Shown here: piece after piece, positions 16,368 to 25,918 of the stretch | How the letters are laid out: each line of letters opens with the position of its first letter | Numbering within the stretch: the first letter of the stretch is position 1 | NCBI RefSeq assembly: GCF_018332695.1 | Contig: NZ_BOQN01000050.1 | Span: 1 to 64,000 of the forward strand | Length of the DNA: 64,000 nt | Direction of reading: 5' to 3' | DNA from: Paractinoplanes toevensis | GTDB taxonomy: Bacteria > Actinomycetota > Actinomycetes > Mycobacteriales > Micromonosporaceae | Notes under the pieces: model-generated | What the model saw: the letters and a program-made list of their open reading frames with translations, nothing else | Told to the model about the DNA's origin: nothing | The model's database searches: none | Translations under genes and position numbers: made by a program

Positions 16368-19166
16368 TCATCGCCCGGGGCAGGTCGGCAGGGTGCTGGT
16401 CGCCGGCAGGTAGGCGGCGCGTTCGGCGGGCGTCAGATTGCGGTTCGCGGTGCCGCAGGCGTGCGCGATCAGCGACTCGGGGGTCAGATCCCAGGCGAGC
16501 AGGCGATCGCTGGAGGCGGTGAAGAGCTGCTGGGGCGCCCGGGGGCCGGCGAACGTGACGGCCTCGATGGCGGAGTCGTCCATCGTCGCCCGGGTGCCGA
16601 GCCGGCGTCCGGTGGCGATCTCCCAGAGCTGGACACCGGCCTCGGTGCCGACGGCAAGGATGGTGCCGTCCCCGCTCACCGCGATGTAGCCGGTCGAGTC
16701 GGGCACGATGATCGTCGACACCAGCCGGTCCAGCAGGCCTTCCCAGAGCTGCACCCGCCCGCCCCGGAAGCCGGCGTAGACGCGGGGGCGGGTCGGATCG
16801 GCCGCGATGCTGAAGACGTCCTCGGACAGGCCGGGCTCGATCGAGCGTTCGGCCCCGGTCCGGCGATCCCAGGCGTGCAGGAGGCCGTCGCTCTCGGCGG
16901 TGAACACCTTGGATCCGTCACCGGACAGGGTCATGGAAAAGGAAAACGTGGCGTCGACCGACGCGGACGGGTCGGAGATGTCGATCCCGGCTCGTATCAC
17001 CTGTCGTACGCGGCGCTGTGTGTCCCAGACAAGGACACCACCGTTCAGGTCTCCCGCCACGATCGCGAGGCCATCCGGTGCGGTCGCGAGGCTCTCCACA
17101 CCGTCGGTTCCGAGGTCGAGTCTTTCGTACCGGCCCGTGCCGAGATCCCAGCGGACCATCAGGCCGTCGCTGTCACCGGAGGTGAGGAAGCGGCCGTCCG
17201 GTGAGACGCTCAGTGCATCGACAAAGTTGCGATGGGGTGAGGGCAGCGAGCGGGGCTTGCCGTCCGACCACACCGTCACCGTTCCGGCGCCGCATTCGAA
17301 GCCCTGCTCGTCCAGATCCTCGAAGGCGGCGGGCGAGCATCCGGTCGCCGCGACGACCCGCCCGTCGCTCGACGCCGCGATGGCCCGCAGGTGCGAGACG
17401 GCACCCGGCATCCGCCGGGCCAGCGGCGGGTCTCCGGTGCCCGACCAAAGGGTGATCGTGCCGTCCTCGCTACCGACGGCCACCGTCCGGCCGGTCGGAT
17501 CGAACGTGATGCTCCGCGAACGGCCGTTCTGTCCCGGGAACACCCGTGGCGAACCCAACTGGTAAAGGGCGGCGTCCCGACCGGCGGTCGCCGCGACGGA
17601 ACGTCCGTCCGGGCTGAAGACGACCGCTGCCGTGGCGGTCAGGTATTCGCGCGTCTCGGCGTCCAGCACCTTCTCGCCGGGCGCGACGGCGGAGATCTTG
17701 TGCTGCTTGCGATCCCACAGCCAGAGGCTGTTGACCGAGTCGCGGATGGCGAGTCTGGTGCCGGTCCGGTCGAAGGCGAGCCCGTTCGAAGCACCCCGCA
17801 CCGACTGGATGTCCTCCCGGCGGCGGCGCTCCCGGTCGTACCCTCGGACATGCCCGTCGATGTCGCCCGCCGCCAGGTATCGGCCGTCGGGGGTCACCGC
17901 CAGGCCGTGGATGCCGTTGTCACCCAGCGCGGTCGACGTGCTCGACCCCGTCCTGACGTTCCACTCCCGGAGCGAGCCGGACGCTCCTCCGCTGAAGAGA
18001 ACGTCGTCGCCAGGACCGAAAACGAGCGCCCTCGCCCCCTCGTCGTCGCCGGTGAAGCCGCGTTCCGGGCCGCCGTTCACCGGGAGGATCCGCACCTGGG
18101 CGGTGTCCGTCTCGTCGGCGGCCAGCAGCGTGCCGTCATTGCTGAAGGCGACCACCTCGGCCGCCTCCCTCAGCTGCGCGAGGCGACGGCCGCGGCCGCT
18201 CCGGACGTCCCACGACATGACCACGCCGTCGGCGTCGGCCGAGAGCAGCGTGGCCGGGCCGGTGAAGTGCAGAGCGAGGACCGCGGACCGGTGACCGTGC
18301 AGGTAGGAAGCCAGCTGGGGTTCGTTCATCGACACCGACACCAGGCCGTCCACCGCCTGCAGGGTGGGCTCGGTGCGGTAGGCCTCGGCACTCAGCAGCA
18401 ACGCCAGGTCGAGGTCGGTGCCGGCCAGGCTCTTGGCGTCGGCGGCCAGCTGGCGGGAGACGGCCACCCGCGCCTCGCGGACGGCCCGGTCGGCCTCCTG
18501 CCGGGCGCGCCGTCCGTTGGCGTAGGCCGCCACGCCCAGTGTCGACGCGACCACGGCCAGGATCGTCAGCCCGGCCAGCACGGTCGCCCGGATCCGGGCG
18601 AAGCGACGGAACTGCCGGATGTCCTCGCTCTCCAGATCCTCCGTTGGCTTGCCGTGCAGCGGTGCGGCCAGCGAGGCGATCGCCAGGCGGAAACGGCCGT
18701 TGCGCAGGTTGAGGTCGGTCTCGCTGCGCGCCCACCGCAGGTCCAGGTAGCGGGGCTCGGTTACGAAGGCGCCACGCAGCGCCGGCGGCATCGCCGAGGA
18801 CTCGCCGAAGTCGGCCGCCGACTCGTCCCAGCGCCACTCGCCCTCGGTCAGCACCGGCAGGATCCGCCGCGGGTCCTTCGTCGCCCGCCAGTGGGCGATC
18901 TCCTTGTTGACCCACTGCGAGCGGGCGGCCGCCGGCGAGACGAGCAGGATGAAGTACGCGGACTGGTCGAGCGCGTCCTGGATGGCGGGCCAGAGCGCGG
19001 CGTTGACCGCCAGCCCGGTGTCGTCCCGGAAGATCCACAGGGCCCGCCGCCCGTACCAGGGCCTGGCGAGCTGCTGGAGCCCGCGCTGCACGGCGGGCGC
19101 CATCCGCCCGTCGGCCGACTGGCTGTACGAGATGAACGCGTCGTATCTCTCCGCCATCGCCACCAT
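16368..19166 (-). CDS. TIR-TM-WD40 double-propeller protein
   Basis: This 932-residue protein opens with a TIR-like domain (YDAFISYS at residues 8-15, LLVSP, then SQWVNKEI near 110, with Glu at the position of the catalytic Glu in NAD-cleaving TIR domains). A transmembrane helix lies near residues 195-215 and is followed by a coiled helical stretch ending in DLDLALLLSAEAYRTEPT. I count 14 WD40-type units from about residue 290 to 915, enough for two seven-bladed propellers. Such proteins are thought to sense or scaffold at the membrane; a defence role is possible but not shown. It lies 28 bp after the glycosyltransferase gene on the same strand. Confidence 0.85.
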   Translation of the reverse strand: MVAMAERYDAFISYSQSADGRMAPAVQRGLQQLARPWYGRRALWIFRDDTGLAVNAALWPAIQDALDQSAYFILLVSPAAARSQWVNKEIAHWRATKDPRRILPVLTEGEWRWDESAADFGESSAMPPALRGAFVTEPRYLDLRWARSETDLNLRNGRFRLAIASLAAPLHGKPTEDLESEDIRQFRRFARIRATVLAGLTILAVVASTLGVAAYANGRRARQEADRAVREARVAVSRQLAADAKSLAGTDLDLALLLSAEAYRTEPTLQAVDGLVSVSMNEPQLASYLHGHRSAVLALHFTGPATLLSADADGVVMSWDVRSGRGRRLAQLREAAEVVAFSNDGTLLAADETDTAQVRILPVNGGPERGFTGDDEGARALVFGPGDDVLFSGGASGSLREWNVRTGSSTSTALGDNGIHGLAVTPDGRYLAAGDIDGHVRGYDRERRRREDIQSVRGASNGLAFDRTGTRLAIRDSVNSLWLWDRKQHKISAVAPGEKVLDAETREYLTATAAVVFSPDGRSVAATAGRDAALYQLGSPRVFPGQNGRSRSITFDPTGRTVAVGSEDGTITLWSGTGDPPLARRMPGAVSHLRAIAASSDGRVVAATGCSPAAFEDLDEQGFECGAGTVTVWSDGKPRSLPSPHRNFVDALSVSPDGRFLTSGDSDGLMVRWDLGTGRYERLDLGTDGVESLATAPDGLAIVAGDLNGGVLVWDTQRRVRQVIRAGIDISDPSASVDATFSFSMTLSGDGSKVFTAESDGLLHAWDRRTGAERSIEPGLSEDVFSIAADPTRPRVYAGFRGGRVQLWEGLLDRLVSTIIVPDSTGYIAVSGDGTILAVGTEAGVQLWEIATGRRLGTRATMDDSAIEAVTFAGPRAPQQLFTASSDRLLAWDLTPESLIAHACGTANRNLTPAERAAYLPATSTLPTCPGR

Positions 19167-19194
19167 GCTCCCGCCCCGACGGCCTCCACCGCGA

Positions 19195-20346
19195 TCACCC
19201 GGAGGGGTGGCGTACCTTCCCGGCCCGGTCGTAGACCTCCTCCAGGCGGCGCCGGAAAACCTCCGGGGTGTACGCCGCCACGGCCGCCCGCCCCTCCTCC
19301 GTCACCCGGGCCCGCAAGGCATCGTCGTCCAGCATCCGCAGCAGCGCGGCCGCGAACGCGTCCGGCGTCGGCTCGCAGGTGAACCGGCCGGCCCCGGCGG
19401 CACCGGGCCGGGCGGCGAGGCCCGGATCGGCGACCACCACCGGCAGGCCGGCCGCCTCCGCCTCGGCCAGCACCAGGCTCTGGGTGTCGGTGGTGGAGGC
19501 GAACGCGAGCACGTCGGCGGCCCGGTAGAAGCCGGGGACCTGGTCGTGCGGGACGGGTGGGTGGATCCGGACGTACCCGGCGAGGCCGAGCTCGGCGATC
19601 CGGCGGATCAGGTGGCGGCGCTGCTGCACGACCCCGAGCAGGACCAGCCGGGCGTCCGGGCGGGCCGTGCGCACCTGGGCGAATGCCCGCAGCAGCAGTT
19701 CCGGGTTCTTCTCGGCGGTGGCCCGGCCGACCGACAGCACCACGTTCCCGCCGGTGCGCGACGGGGCGGGCGCGGCGGCGGGGACGGGGGTGGGCAGCAC
19801 GCAGATCTCGGCGGCCGGCTCGAACTCGGCGAAACCCGCCGCCGTCTTCTCCGACGGCGCGATGGCCACCGCCATCCGCGCGAACATGCCCTTGCCCAGC
19901 TCGATCAGCCGGCCGCGGCGAACCGCACCGGGCCGGGTCAGCTCCAGGAACTCACGCGGCGACCAGCCCAGCTTCAACTGGAGGGCGCACCAGGCGGCTC
20001 CGATCGGGACCTCGACCCACATGTCGGCGTACGCCACCACGTCGGTGTGCCAGGTCGCCACGAGCGGCACCGCCCAGTCTGCGGCCGCCCGGAACCCGGT
20101 CATCCCGATCGGGCCGGTGCTGTGCACGTGGACCACGTCGGCCAGCCGGGGTGTGAACGGCAGCCCGACCCGGACCTGGCGGAACGGCACCGGCACCGAG
20201 CGCACGTCGGGGCCCAGCAGCGGGCCGGGGCGGTACAGGTCGACCTCGTGCCCGGCCGCGCGCAGCAGCCGCACGGTCATCTCCACCGACCGGGCGACAC
20301 CGTCCGGCCGGCCGGGCTGGCTGTCGCAGAAGTGGGCGATCCTCAC
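19195..20346 (-). CDS. GT4 glycosyltransferase (PimB-like group)
   Basis: This 383-residue enzyme has the two-Rossmann GT-B fold. The N-terminal half starts MRIAHFCDSQPGRPDGVA with the glycine-rich acceptor loop. The C-terminal half has VVLSVGRATAEKN and the sugar-nucleotide motif ASTTDTQSLVLAEAEAAGLPVV, which is the EX7E motif of retaining GT4 enzymes. The group includes mannosyltransferases for phosphatidylinositol mannosides and sulfoquinovosyl or glucosyl diacylglycerol synthases. Its GTG overlaps the stop of the upstream acyltransferase (GTGA), which supports a glycolipid role. Confidence 0.88.
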   Translation of the reverse strand: MRIAHFCDSQPGRPDGVARSVEMTVRLLRAAGHEVDLYRPGPLLGPDVRSVPVPFRQVRVGLPFTPRLADVVHVHSTGPIGMTGFRAAADWAVPLVATWHTDVVAYADMWVEVPIGAAWCALQLKLGWSPREFLELTRPGAVRRGRLIELGKGMFARMAVAIAPSEKTAAGFAEFEPAAEICVLPTPVPAAAPAPSRTGGNVVLSVGRATAEKNPELLLRAFAQVRTARPDARLVLLGVVQQRRHLIRRIAELGLAGYVRIHPPVPHDQVPGFYRAADVLAFASTTDTQSLVLAEAEAAGLPVVVADPGLAARPGAAGAGRFTCEPTPDAFAAALLRMLDDDALRARVTEEGRAAVAAYTPEVFRRRLEEVYDRAGKVRHPSG

Positions 20347-21053
20347 AGCGCCTTCGCGATCGAGGCCCGCGCCGCGTCCCGGAGGGCGTACGCGTCGGGG
20401 AAATCACCCGGCGCGAGCGGTGGCAGCACCTCGATCCGCGCCCGGATGTGTTCCCGCAGGATGAGGCCCTTTCGGGGCAGGGCCGCCCGGGTGCCGTGCA
20501 CCGCGATCGGGAAGATCGGCACGTCGTGCCGGACCGCCAGGTCGAACGCGCCGTCCTTGAACGGCTGCAACTCGCCGTCCGAGGTGCGCCGGCCCTCCGG
20601 GAACATCATCAGCGGCGATCCGGCGGCGAGCAGCCGGTCGCAGCGGTCCATCATCCGCCGCACCGACGCCCCGCTGCCCCGGACCACCGGCACGTACCCG
20701 TTGAGCCGCATGTTCCAGCCGATCACCGGCACCCGGAAGATCTCCTGTTTGGAGACCCATTTGAACGGCCGGAACAGCGCGAACAGCACCAGGATGTCGA
20801 TCAGCGAGGCGTGGTTGGCGACCAGCACCGCGGCGCCGCGCCAGGGCAACCGGTCGCGGCCGGTGATCCGCAGCCGCCACAGCGGATTGACGTAGACGTA
20901 GAACGCCGCCCAGGCCGACGAGTAGAGGTGCAGCACCACCCGGCGGCGGTCGAACGGCAGTGTCACCAGCCACACCAGCACCGCACCGGCGAAGAACACC
21001 GGGCAGGTCAGCACGATGAACGCCCAGAACGCCACCGAGAACACCCTCAGCAT
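20343..21053 (-). CDS. PlsC-like 1-acylglycerol-phosphate acyltransferase
   Basis: This 236-residue membrane-bound acyltransferase has an N-terminal hydrophobic helix pair, the catalytic NHASLID (NHx4D) near residue 79, the substrate-binding FPEGRR near 147 and a VPIFPIAVHG segment. It would transfer an acyl chain to a lyso-phospholipid or glycolipid acceptor at the inner membrane face. I chose the start at 21053 because TTAGGAG lies 7 bases before it. It is coupled to the GT4 gene, suggesting both act on the same lipid. Confidence 0.9.
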   Translation of the reverse strand: MLRVFSVAFWAFIVLTCPVFFAGAVLVWLVTLPFDRRRVVLHLYSSAWAAFYVYVNPLWRLRITGRDRLPWRGAAVLVANHASLIDILVLFALFRPFKWVSKQEIFRVPVIGWNMRLNGYVPVVRGSGASVRRMMDRCDRLLAAGSPLMMFPEGRRTSDGELQPFKDGAFDLAVRHDVPIFPIAVHGTRAALPRKGLILREHIRARIEVLPPLAPGDFPDAYALRDAARASIAKAL

Positions 21054-21074
21054 GGCGACTCCTAAGCTTGACGG

Positions 21075-21761
21075 ATGAACGGGGCGACGCGTCTGCTGCC
21101 GGCCTTCGGTGTGCTCGCCGCGGTTCAGATGATCGTAGCGAGCACAGTGGACGGTCTGACCCGGCCCGGCTACGACCAGGCGCGCAACTGGATCAGCCAG
21201 CTGTCGCTCGGGCCGGGCGGCTGGCACGGCACCGTCAACCTGGCCACCTGCGGCCTCTGGCTGATCCTCGCCGCGCTCGGGCTGCACCGGCGGGCGGCCG
21301 TCCTGGTTTTCTGGTGCGGGCTCTGCCTCGTGGCCCTGGCCGTCATCCGGACCGACGCCGGGCTGGGCTTCCCGCCGGGCGTGCCGACCGAGCACACCAC
21401 CCGCGGGCTGATCCATCAGCTGATCGCCATCACGCTGGGCATCGCCGGGATCGGGGCGGTGGCCCGGATCGGGCCGCGACGGGTGGCGTGGCCGCTCGCG
21501 GCGGTCATGACGGTGACGTTCGTGGCGGCCAGCGTGCTGGTGGTGCTCGACGCCGGCGGGGTGCTCCCGGACAACCCGAGCGGGCTGCTCGAACGGGTCG
21601 CGTTGTTCGCCGGGCTGGGCTGGATCGGCTGGTTCAGCGGCCGGGCAGCATGGGATTCTTTCGGCCGCCGCCACCGCGCAGGGTCGCCCACCGGCGGGGC
21701 TGGGCCAGGGCGTACACCAGGCGCAGCGATGGAAACAGCAGAAGCTGGACGCGGCCGGTGA
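21075..21761 (+). CDS. DUF998 membrane protein
   Basis: A 228-residue protein with about six hydrophobic helices, the DUF998 pattern (GYDQARNWISQLSLGPGGW after helix 1, then a conserved VPTEHTTRGLIHQL loop). No biochemical function is established for the family. The last 35 residues are polar, rich in Gly, Arg and Ala, and lie in the 128-bp convergent overlap with the GT2 gene, so they may be read-through rather than selected sequence. Confidence 0.75.
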   Translation: MNGATRLLPAFGVLAAVQMIVASTVDGLTRPGYDQARNWISQLSLGPGGWHGTVNLATCGLWLILAALGLHRRAAVLVFWCGLCLVALAVIRTDAGLGFPPGVPTEHTTRGLIHQLIAITLGIAGIGAVARIGPRRVAWPLAAVMTVTFVAASVLVVLDAGGVLPDNPSGLLERVALFAGLGWIGWFSGRAAWDSFGRRHRAGSPTGGAGPGRTPGAAMETAEAGRGR

Positions 21762-22467
21762 GCCAGGCCCGGGCGTACGCGTGCCGGCGTGGCCGGCCGG
21801 GATGCCGCCGGTAGGTCTGCTCGGTCATCAGGACGTACGCGCGGTAGTCGCCGAACCGGTTGGCGATCCGCCGGGCCGACGTGCCCGCGCGCATCCCGGC
21901 CGCGAACACCGCCGCCGACCCTTCACCGTGCAGGTGGATGCCGAGGTCGATGTCCTCGTGCACGCCCGCGTCGGTGCACAGGGCCGGCCGGACCCGCCGC
22001 CACGCCGACCCGCGGATCGCCATGTTGGCGCCGAGCAGCCAGTCGAGCCGCCCGCCGCCCCACACCCGCCGGAAGAGCGCGTCGCCGCCGTCGATCAGCC
22101 GGGCCAGCGCCACGTCGTAGTACCCCACCGGGCCGGTCGCGGCCTGCACCACCGGGTCCTCGAACGTCTCCCGCACCCCTCGCGACCAGCCCGGCGCGAG
22201 CCGGGTGTCGGCGTCGATCCGGCCGATCACGTCACCGCTCGCCGCGTCCAGACCCCGGTTCCGCGCGTGCTGGACACCCCGCCGGGACTCGTGCAGCAGC
22301 GTCACCCGGTCCGCGTAGTCGTCCAGCACCCGGAGGGTGCCGTCGCCGGAGCCGTTGTCGACCACGATGACCTCGTGCACCGGCTCGTCCTGGCCGAACA
22401 CCGCGTCGAGACAGGGCCGGATGAACTGTTCCTCGTTGTAGACCGGTACCACGACGGAGATCAGCAC
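21634..22467 (-). CDS. GT2 glycosyltransferase
   Basis: This 277-residue GT-A enzyme starts LISVVVPVYNEE and contains VVDNGSGDGT and the metal-binding IDADTR (DXD). An EDIDLG motif near residue 186 matches the ED base motif of family 2. One or two hydrophobic segments near the C-terminus could anchor it to the membrane. The start is the in-frame GTG at 22467, directly before the conserved first strand; the upstream ATG pair is out of frame. The acceptor is unknown. Confidence 0.85.
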   Translation of the reverse strand: MLISVVVPVYNEEQFIRPCLDAVFGQDEPVHEVIVVDNGSGDGTLRVLDDYADRVTLLHESRRGVQHARNRGLDAASGDVIGRIDADTRLAPGWSRGVRETFEDPVVQAATGPVGYYDVALARLIDGGDALFRRVWGGGRLDWLLGANMAIRGSAWRRVRPALCTDAGVHEDIDLGIHLHGEGSAAVFAAGMRAGTSARRIANRFGDYRAYVLMTEQTYRRHPGRPRRHAYARAWLTGRVQLLLFPSLRLVYALAQPRRWATLRGGGGRKNPMLPGR

Positions 22468-22542
22468 GGCCCCATCATCCCGGCATGTCAGCTTGCGGCG
22501 AAACCGCCTCGTGGGGTAATCGGTGTGCGCCAGACTGCGCAG

Positions 22543-24132
22543 ATGGCATGGTTCGACAATCTCCGGGTGGGCGTCAAGATCGGGTTGGCACTGAGTCTGG
22601 CGTTGCTCGCGGGGGCGGTGGTGGCCGTCGCGGGGATGCTCGCGTTGCGCACGGCGAACGCCAACGCCACCGCCATCTACGAGGAGAACCTCAAGCCGGC
22701 CGGGGCGCTGGCCAGCGCGCAGGGCTCGTTCGACGACGAGGTCTTCAACCTGACGATGATGGAGATCGCCGACACCCCGTCGGCGACCGAGCAGCGCCGC
22801 ACCGCCGTGCTGGCGGCCGCCGACCTGGTCGACTCCGGCCTCAGCGGGTACGAGGCTCTCGGCCTGGAGGCCGCCCAGCAGGAACCGGTGACGCAGCTGC
22901 GGAACGGTCTGACCGCGTTGGCCACAGTGCGCGACAAACAGCTCATCCCGGCCGCCACCGGCAGCGACAGCGGCGCCTTCGAAGACGCTTACACCGCTGC
23001 CGCGGAACCGCTGGTCGACCAGGTCAACAGCGCCTTCGACGAGCTGACCGCGTTCGAGACGGCCAGCGCCGCGACCGCCGCCGCGCAGACCCGGCACAGT
23101 TACGACACCAGCCGGGTCATCATGCTGTCCTGCCTGGCCGCCGGCATCCTGATCGCCGGGGGGACCGGGCTGATGACGGTACGGAAGATCACCGTGCCGC
23201 TCGGTGAGGTCAACCAGAGCCTGGCCCGGATGGCCGACAAGGACCTCACCGTGACGGTGACCGCCCGGTCCCGCGACGAGGTCGGCACCATGGCGGCCTC
23301 GCTGAACCTGGCCACCACGACGATGCGGGACACGGTGCAGACTCTCGGCACCGCCTCCCACTCGCTGGCCGCCGCCGCGGAGGAACTGTCGGCCACCAGC
23401 AATCAGATCGCCGGCAGCGCCGAGGAGGCCAGCAGCCAGGCCGCCGCGGTCGCCGCGGCCACCGAGCAGATCCGCAGCAACGTCGACACGGTCTCGGCCG
23501 GCTCCGAGGAGATGGGCGCCTCGATCCGCGAGATCGCCGAGAACGCCAACCAGGCCGCCCAGGTCGCCGGCCAGGCGGTCGCCATGGCGACCAGCACCAA
23601 CCGGACGGTCACCAAGCTGGGCGAGTCGTCGGCGGAGATCGGCGACGTCATCAAGCTGATCACCGCGATCGCCGAGCAGACCAACCTGCTCGCCCTGAAC
23701 GCCACCATCGAGGCAGCCCGGGCGGGCGACGCCGGCAAGGGCTTCGCAGTGGTCGCCTCCGAGGTCAAGGACCTCGCGCAGGAGACGGCGAAGGCCACCG
23801 AGGACATCAGCAACCGGGTCAGCGCCATTCAGGCCGACACCGACACCGCCATCACCGCGATCGGGGAGATCGGCGAGATCATCGGCCGGATCAGCGACTT
23901 CCAGACCACGATCGCCGCCGCGGTCGAGGAGCAGACCGCCACCACCGGCGAGATGAACCGCGGGGTCGGCCAGGCCGCCGCCGGGGTCGGCGAGATCGCC
24001 ACCGGCGTCGACACCCTGGCCTCCACTGCCCAGCTGACCACCGAGAGCGTCAACGACTCGCAGCGAGCCGCCGCCGAGCTGGCCCGCATGTCCAGCGACC
24101 TGCAGAGCCTGGTCGGCGCGTTCCGCGTCTAG
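22543..24132 (+). CDS. Methyl-accepting chemotaxis protein
   Basis: This 529-residue receptor has TM1 (about residues 12-35), a periplasm-side four-helix sensor of the 4HB type (about 36-190), TM2 (about 192-212), HAMP (about 213-265) and a long coiled-coil signalling domain. The hairpin tip reads EQTNLLALNATIEAARAGDAGKGFAVVASEVKDLA, the universal MCP signature. There is no CheR-tethering pentapeptide at the C-terminus. No other che gene lies nearby, so it would signal through a distant pathway. The ligand is unknown. Confidence 0.93.
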   Translation: MAWFDNLRVGVKIGLALSLALLAGAVVAVAGMLALRTANANATAIYEENLKPAGALASAQGSFDDEVFNLTMMEIADTPSATEQRRTAVLAAADLVDSGLSGYEALGLEAAQQEPVTQLRNGLTALATVRDKQLIPAATGSDSGAFEDAYTAAAEPLVDQVNSAFDELTAFETASAATAAAQTRHSYDTSRVIMLSCLAAGILIAGGTGLMTVRKITVPLGEVNQSLARMADKDLTVTVTARSRDEVGTMAASLNLATTTMRDTVQTLGTASHSLAAAAEELSATSNQIAGSAEEASSQAAAVAAATEQIRSNVDTVSAGSEEMGASIREIAENANQAAQVAGQAVAMATSTNRTVTKLGESSAEIGDVIKLITAIAEQTNLLALNATIEAARAGDAGKGFAVVASEVKDLAQETAKATEDISNRVSAIQADTDTAITAIGEIGEIIGRISDFQTTIAAAVEEQTATTGEMNRGVGQAAAGVGEIATGVDTLASTAQLTTESVNDSQRAAAELARMSSDLQSLVGAFRV

Positions 24133-24211
24133 GCCCCGCAGCAAAGAAGGCCACAGGAAGTCAGCAGCAAGTTGTCCGGTTATCCAAAGCCGGCGCACAG
24201 AAGATGGCCGG

Positions 24212-25918
24212 ATGATGCACTCCCGGCCCGCCCGGCCGCCGCTCTCCCGGCGGACGATCGCCCGGCTGGTCCAGTTGACCGGCCTGTTCGACGTCGTCAC
24301 CGCGATCGCACCACCCCGCCACGGCCGGATGGTCACCCTGATGGAGTTCGTGCCGGCCGCCGGGGTGCTCTCGGCCCGCGCCGGCACCCTCCTGGTCGGG
24401 CTCCTGCTGATCTACCTCGGGGCCGGCCTGCGCCGCGGCAAGCGCCGAGCCTGGCAGGTGACCGTCGCCCTGGCCGCGCTCTCCATCGCGTTGCACCTGG
24501 TCAAGGGCCTCGACTTCGGTGCCGCCGCGGTTGCCGCGGTGCTGCTGGTGATGCTGCTGGTCACCCGGGACCGGTTCACCGCGGTCGCCGACCCGGAGAA
24601 CCGCTGGCGGGCCCTGACCGCGCTGGCCGGGTTCGCCGGTGCCGGGTTCCTGCTCGGCTTTCTGGAGATCGCAATCCGGGCGAACCGGCTGGTCGGGGCG
24701 CCGGGGGTGGCCGACTGGGCGCGGGAGGCGGCGCTCGGCCTGGTCGGCCTGGACGGGCCGGTCGAGTTCCGCTACCGCTTCGGCGCCGAGGCGGTCGCCT
24801 GGACCACCGGCGCCTGCGGGCTGCTCGCGGCCGGGGTGGCGCTGGTGATCCTGCTGCGGCCGGGATCCCGCCGGCCACAGCGCGACGGCGACGGCGAGGT
24901 GCGCCTGCGTGAGCTCCTCGGACGGTACGGCGGTGCCGACTCGCTCGGCTACTTCGCGTTACGGGCCGACAAGTCGCTGTTCTGGGCGCCGAACCGGGCC
25001 GCGGCGGTCGCCTACCGGGTGGTCAACGGGGTGAGTCTGGCGGCCGGCGACCCGATCGGACCGGAGTCGGCCTGGCCCGAGGCGATCGGCGGATGGCTGG
25101 CCGACGCCGAGCGGCACGGCTGGACCCCGGCGGTGTTGGGCTGTGGAAACGCGGCGGGCCGGGCGTACCGGAAAACGGGTTTGGACGTTGTCGAACTCGG
25201 TGACGAGGCGGTGGTCGACACCGCCGCGTTCTCGCTGACCGGGCGGCCGATGCGGGGCGTGCGGCAGGCGGTCAACCGGATGCGGCGGGCGGGGTACACC
25301 TGCCGGGTCGCCCGGCAGCGCGACCTCAGCGCCGGCGAGCTGGCCGGCGCGGTCGCGGCCGCCGATCTGTTCCGCGACGGGCCGGTGGAGCGCGGCTTCT
25401 CGATGGCGCTGTCCCGGCTCGGCGAGCCCGGGGACGCCGACTGCCTGCTCGTGCTCTGCCACGACGAGCACGCGACGCTGCGCGGGCTGCTGCAGTTCGT
25501 GCCGTGGGGCACCGACGGGCTGTCGCTCGATCTGATGCGGGGTGACCGCACCGCCGACAACGGACTCACCGAGTTGATGATCGCCACGGTTCTCGAGGAG
25601 GCCGGCGCGCTGGGCGTACGCCGGGTCTCGTTGAATTTCGCGGTGTTGCGGTCGGTCTTCGCGCGCGCCGAGGAACTCGGCGCCGGTCCGGTCCTGCGGC
25701 TGTGGCACCGGCTGCTGAAGGCGGCGTCGCGGCTGTGGCAGATCGAGTCGCTGTACCGGTCGAACGCGAAGTACCAGCCGGCCTGGCAACCGCGCTACCT
25801 GTGCTTCCCGACCGCCCGGGACCTGCCGCGGATCGCGGTCGCGGCACTGACCGCCGAGGCGTTCCTGCCCGAGCCGCGGTTGCCGCGTGTGCGCCGGGCG
25901 GTCGAGGTGCGGGCATGA
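24212..25918 (+). CDS. MprF/LysX-like aminoacyl-phosphatidylglycerol synthase (DUF2156)
   Basis: This 568-residue protein has about six N-terminal helices (to roughly residue 225) and a C-terminal GNAT-fold pair of domains of the DUF2156 type. Recognisable segments are SLFWAPNRAAAVAYRVVNGVSLAAGDPIG, RGVRQAVNRMRRAGY and the closing SLYRSNAKYQPAWQPRYLCF. The family uses aminoacyl-tRNA to add Lys, Ala or Arg to phosphatidylglycerol or diacylglycerol, which lowers surface charge and raises tolerance to cationic peptides. It is shorter than MprF (fewer flippase helices). It heads a four-gene operon with ATGA/GTGA joints. Confidence 0.85.
   Translation: MMHSRPARPPLSRRTIARLVQLTGLFDVVTAIAPPRHGRMVTLMEFVPAAGVLSARAGTLLVGLLLIYLGAGLRRGKRRAWQVTVALAALSIALHLVKGLDFGAAAVAAVLLVMLLVTRDRFTAVADPENRWRALTALAGFAGAGFLLGFLEIAIRANRLVGAPGVADWAREAALGLVGLDGPVEFRYRFGAEAVAWTTGACGLLAAGVALVILLRPGSRRPQRDGDGEVRLRELLGRYGGADSLGYFALRADKSLFWAPNRAAAVAYRVVNGVSLAAGDPIGPESAWPEAIGGWLADAERHGWTPAVLGCGNAAGRAYRKTGLDVVELGDEAVVDTAAFSLTGRPMRGVRQAVNRMRRAGYTCRVARQRDLSAGELAGAVAAADLFRDGPVERGFSMALSRLGEPGDADCLLVLCHDEHATLRGLLQFVPWGTDGLSLDLMRGDRTADNGLTELMIATVLEEAGALGVRRVSLNFAVLRSVFARAEELGAGPVLRLWHRLLKAASRLWQIESLYRSNAKYQPAWQPRYLCFPTARDLPRIAVAALTAEAFLPEPRLPRVRRAVEVRA

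Noticed and set aside
14673..17204. 843-codon open frame on the plus strand across ligA and the TIR gene
   Set aside because: It spans two well-supported minus-strand genes and has shadow composition.
16368..19166. TIR-propeller gene plus ligase considered as a defence island
   Set aside because: No nuclease, helicase, cyclase or other defence partner is nearby, so only the single protein is flagged.
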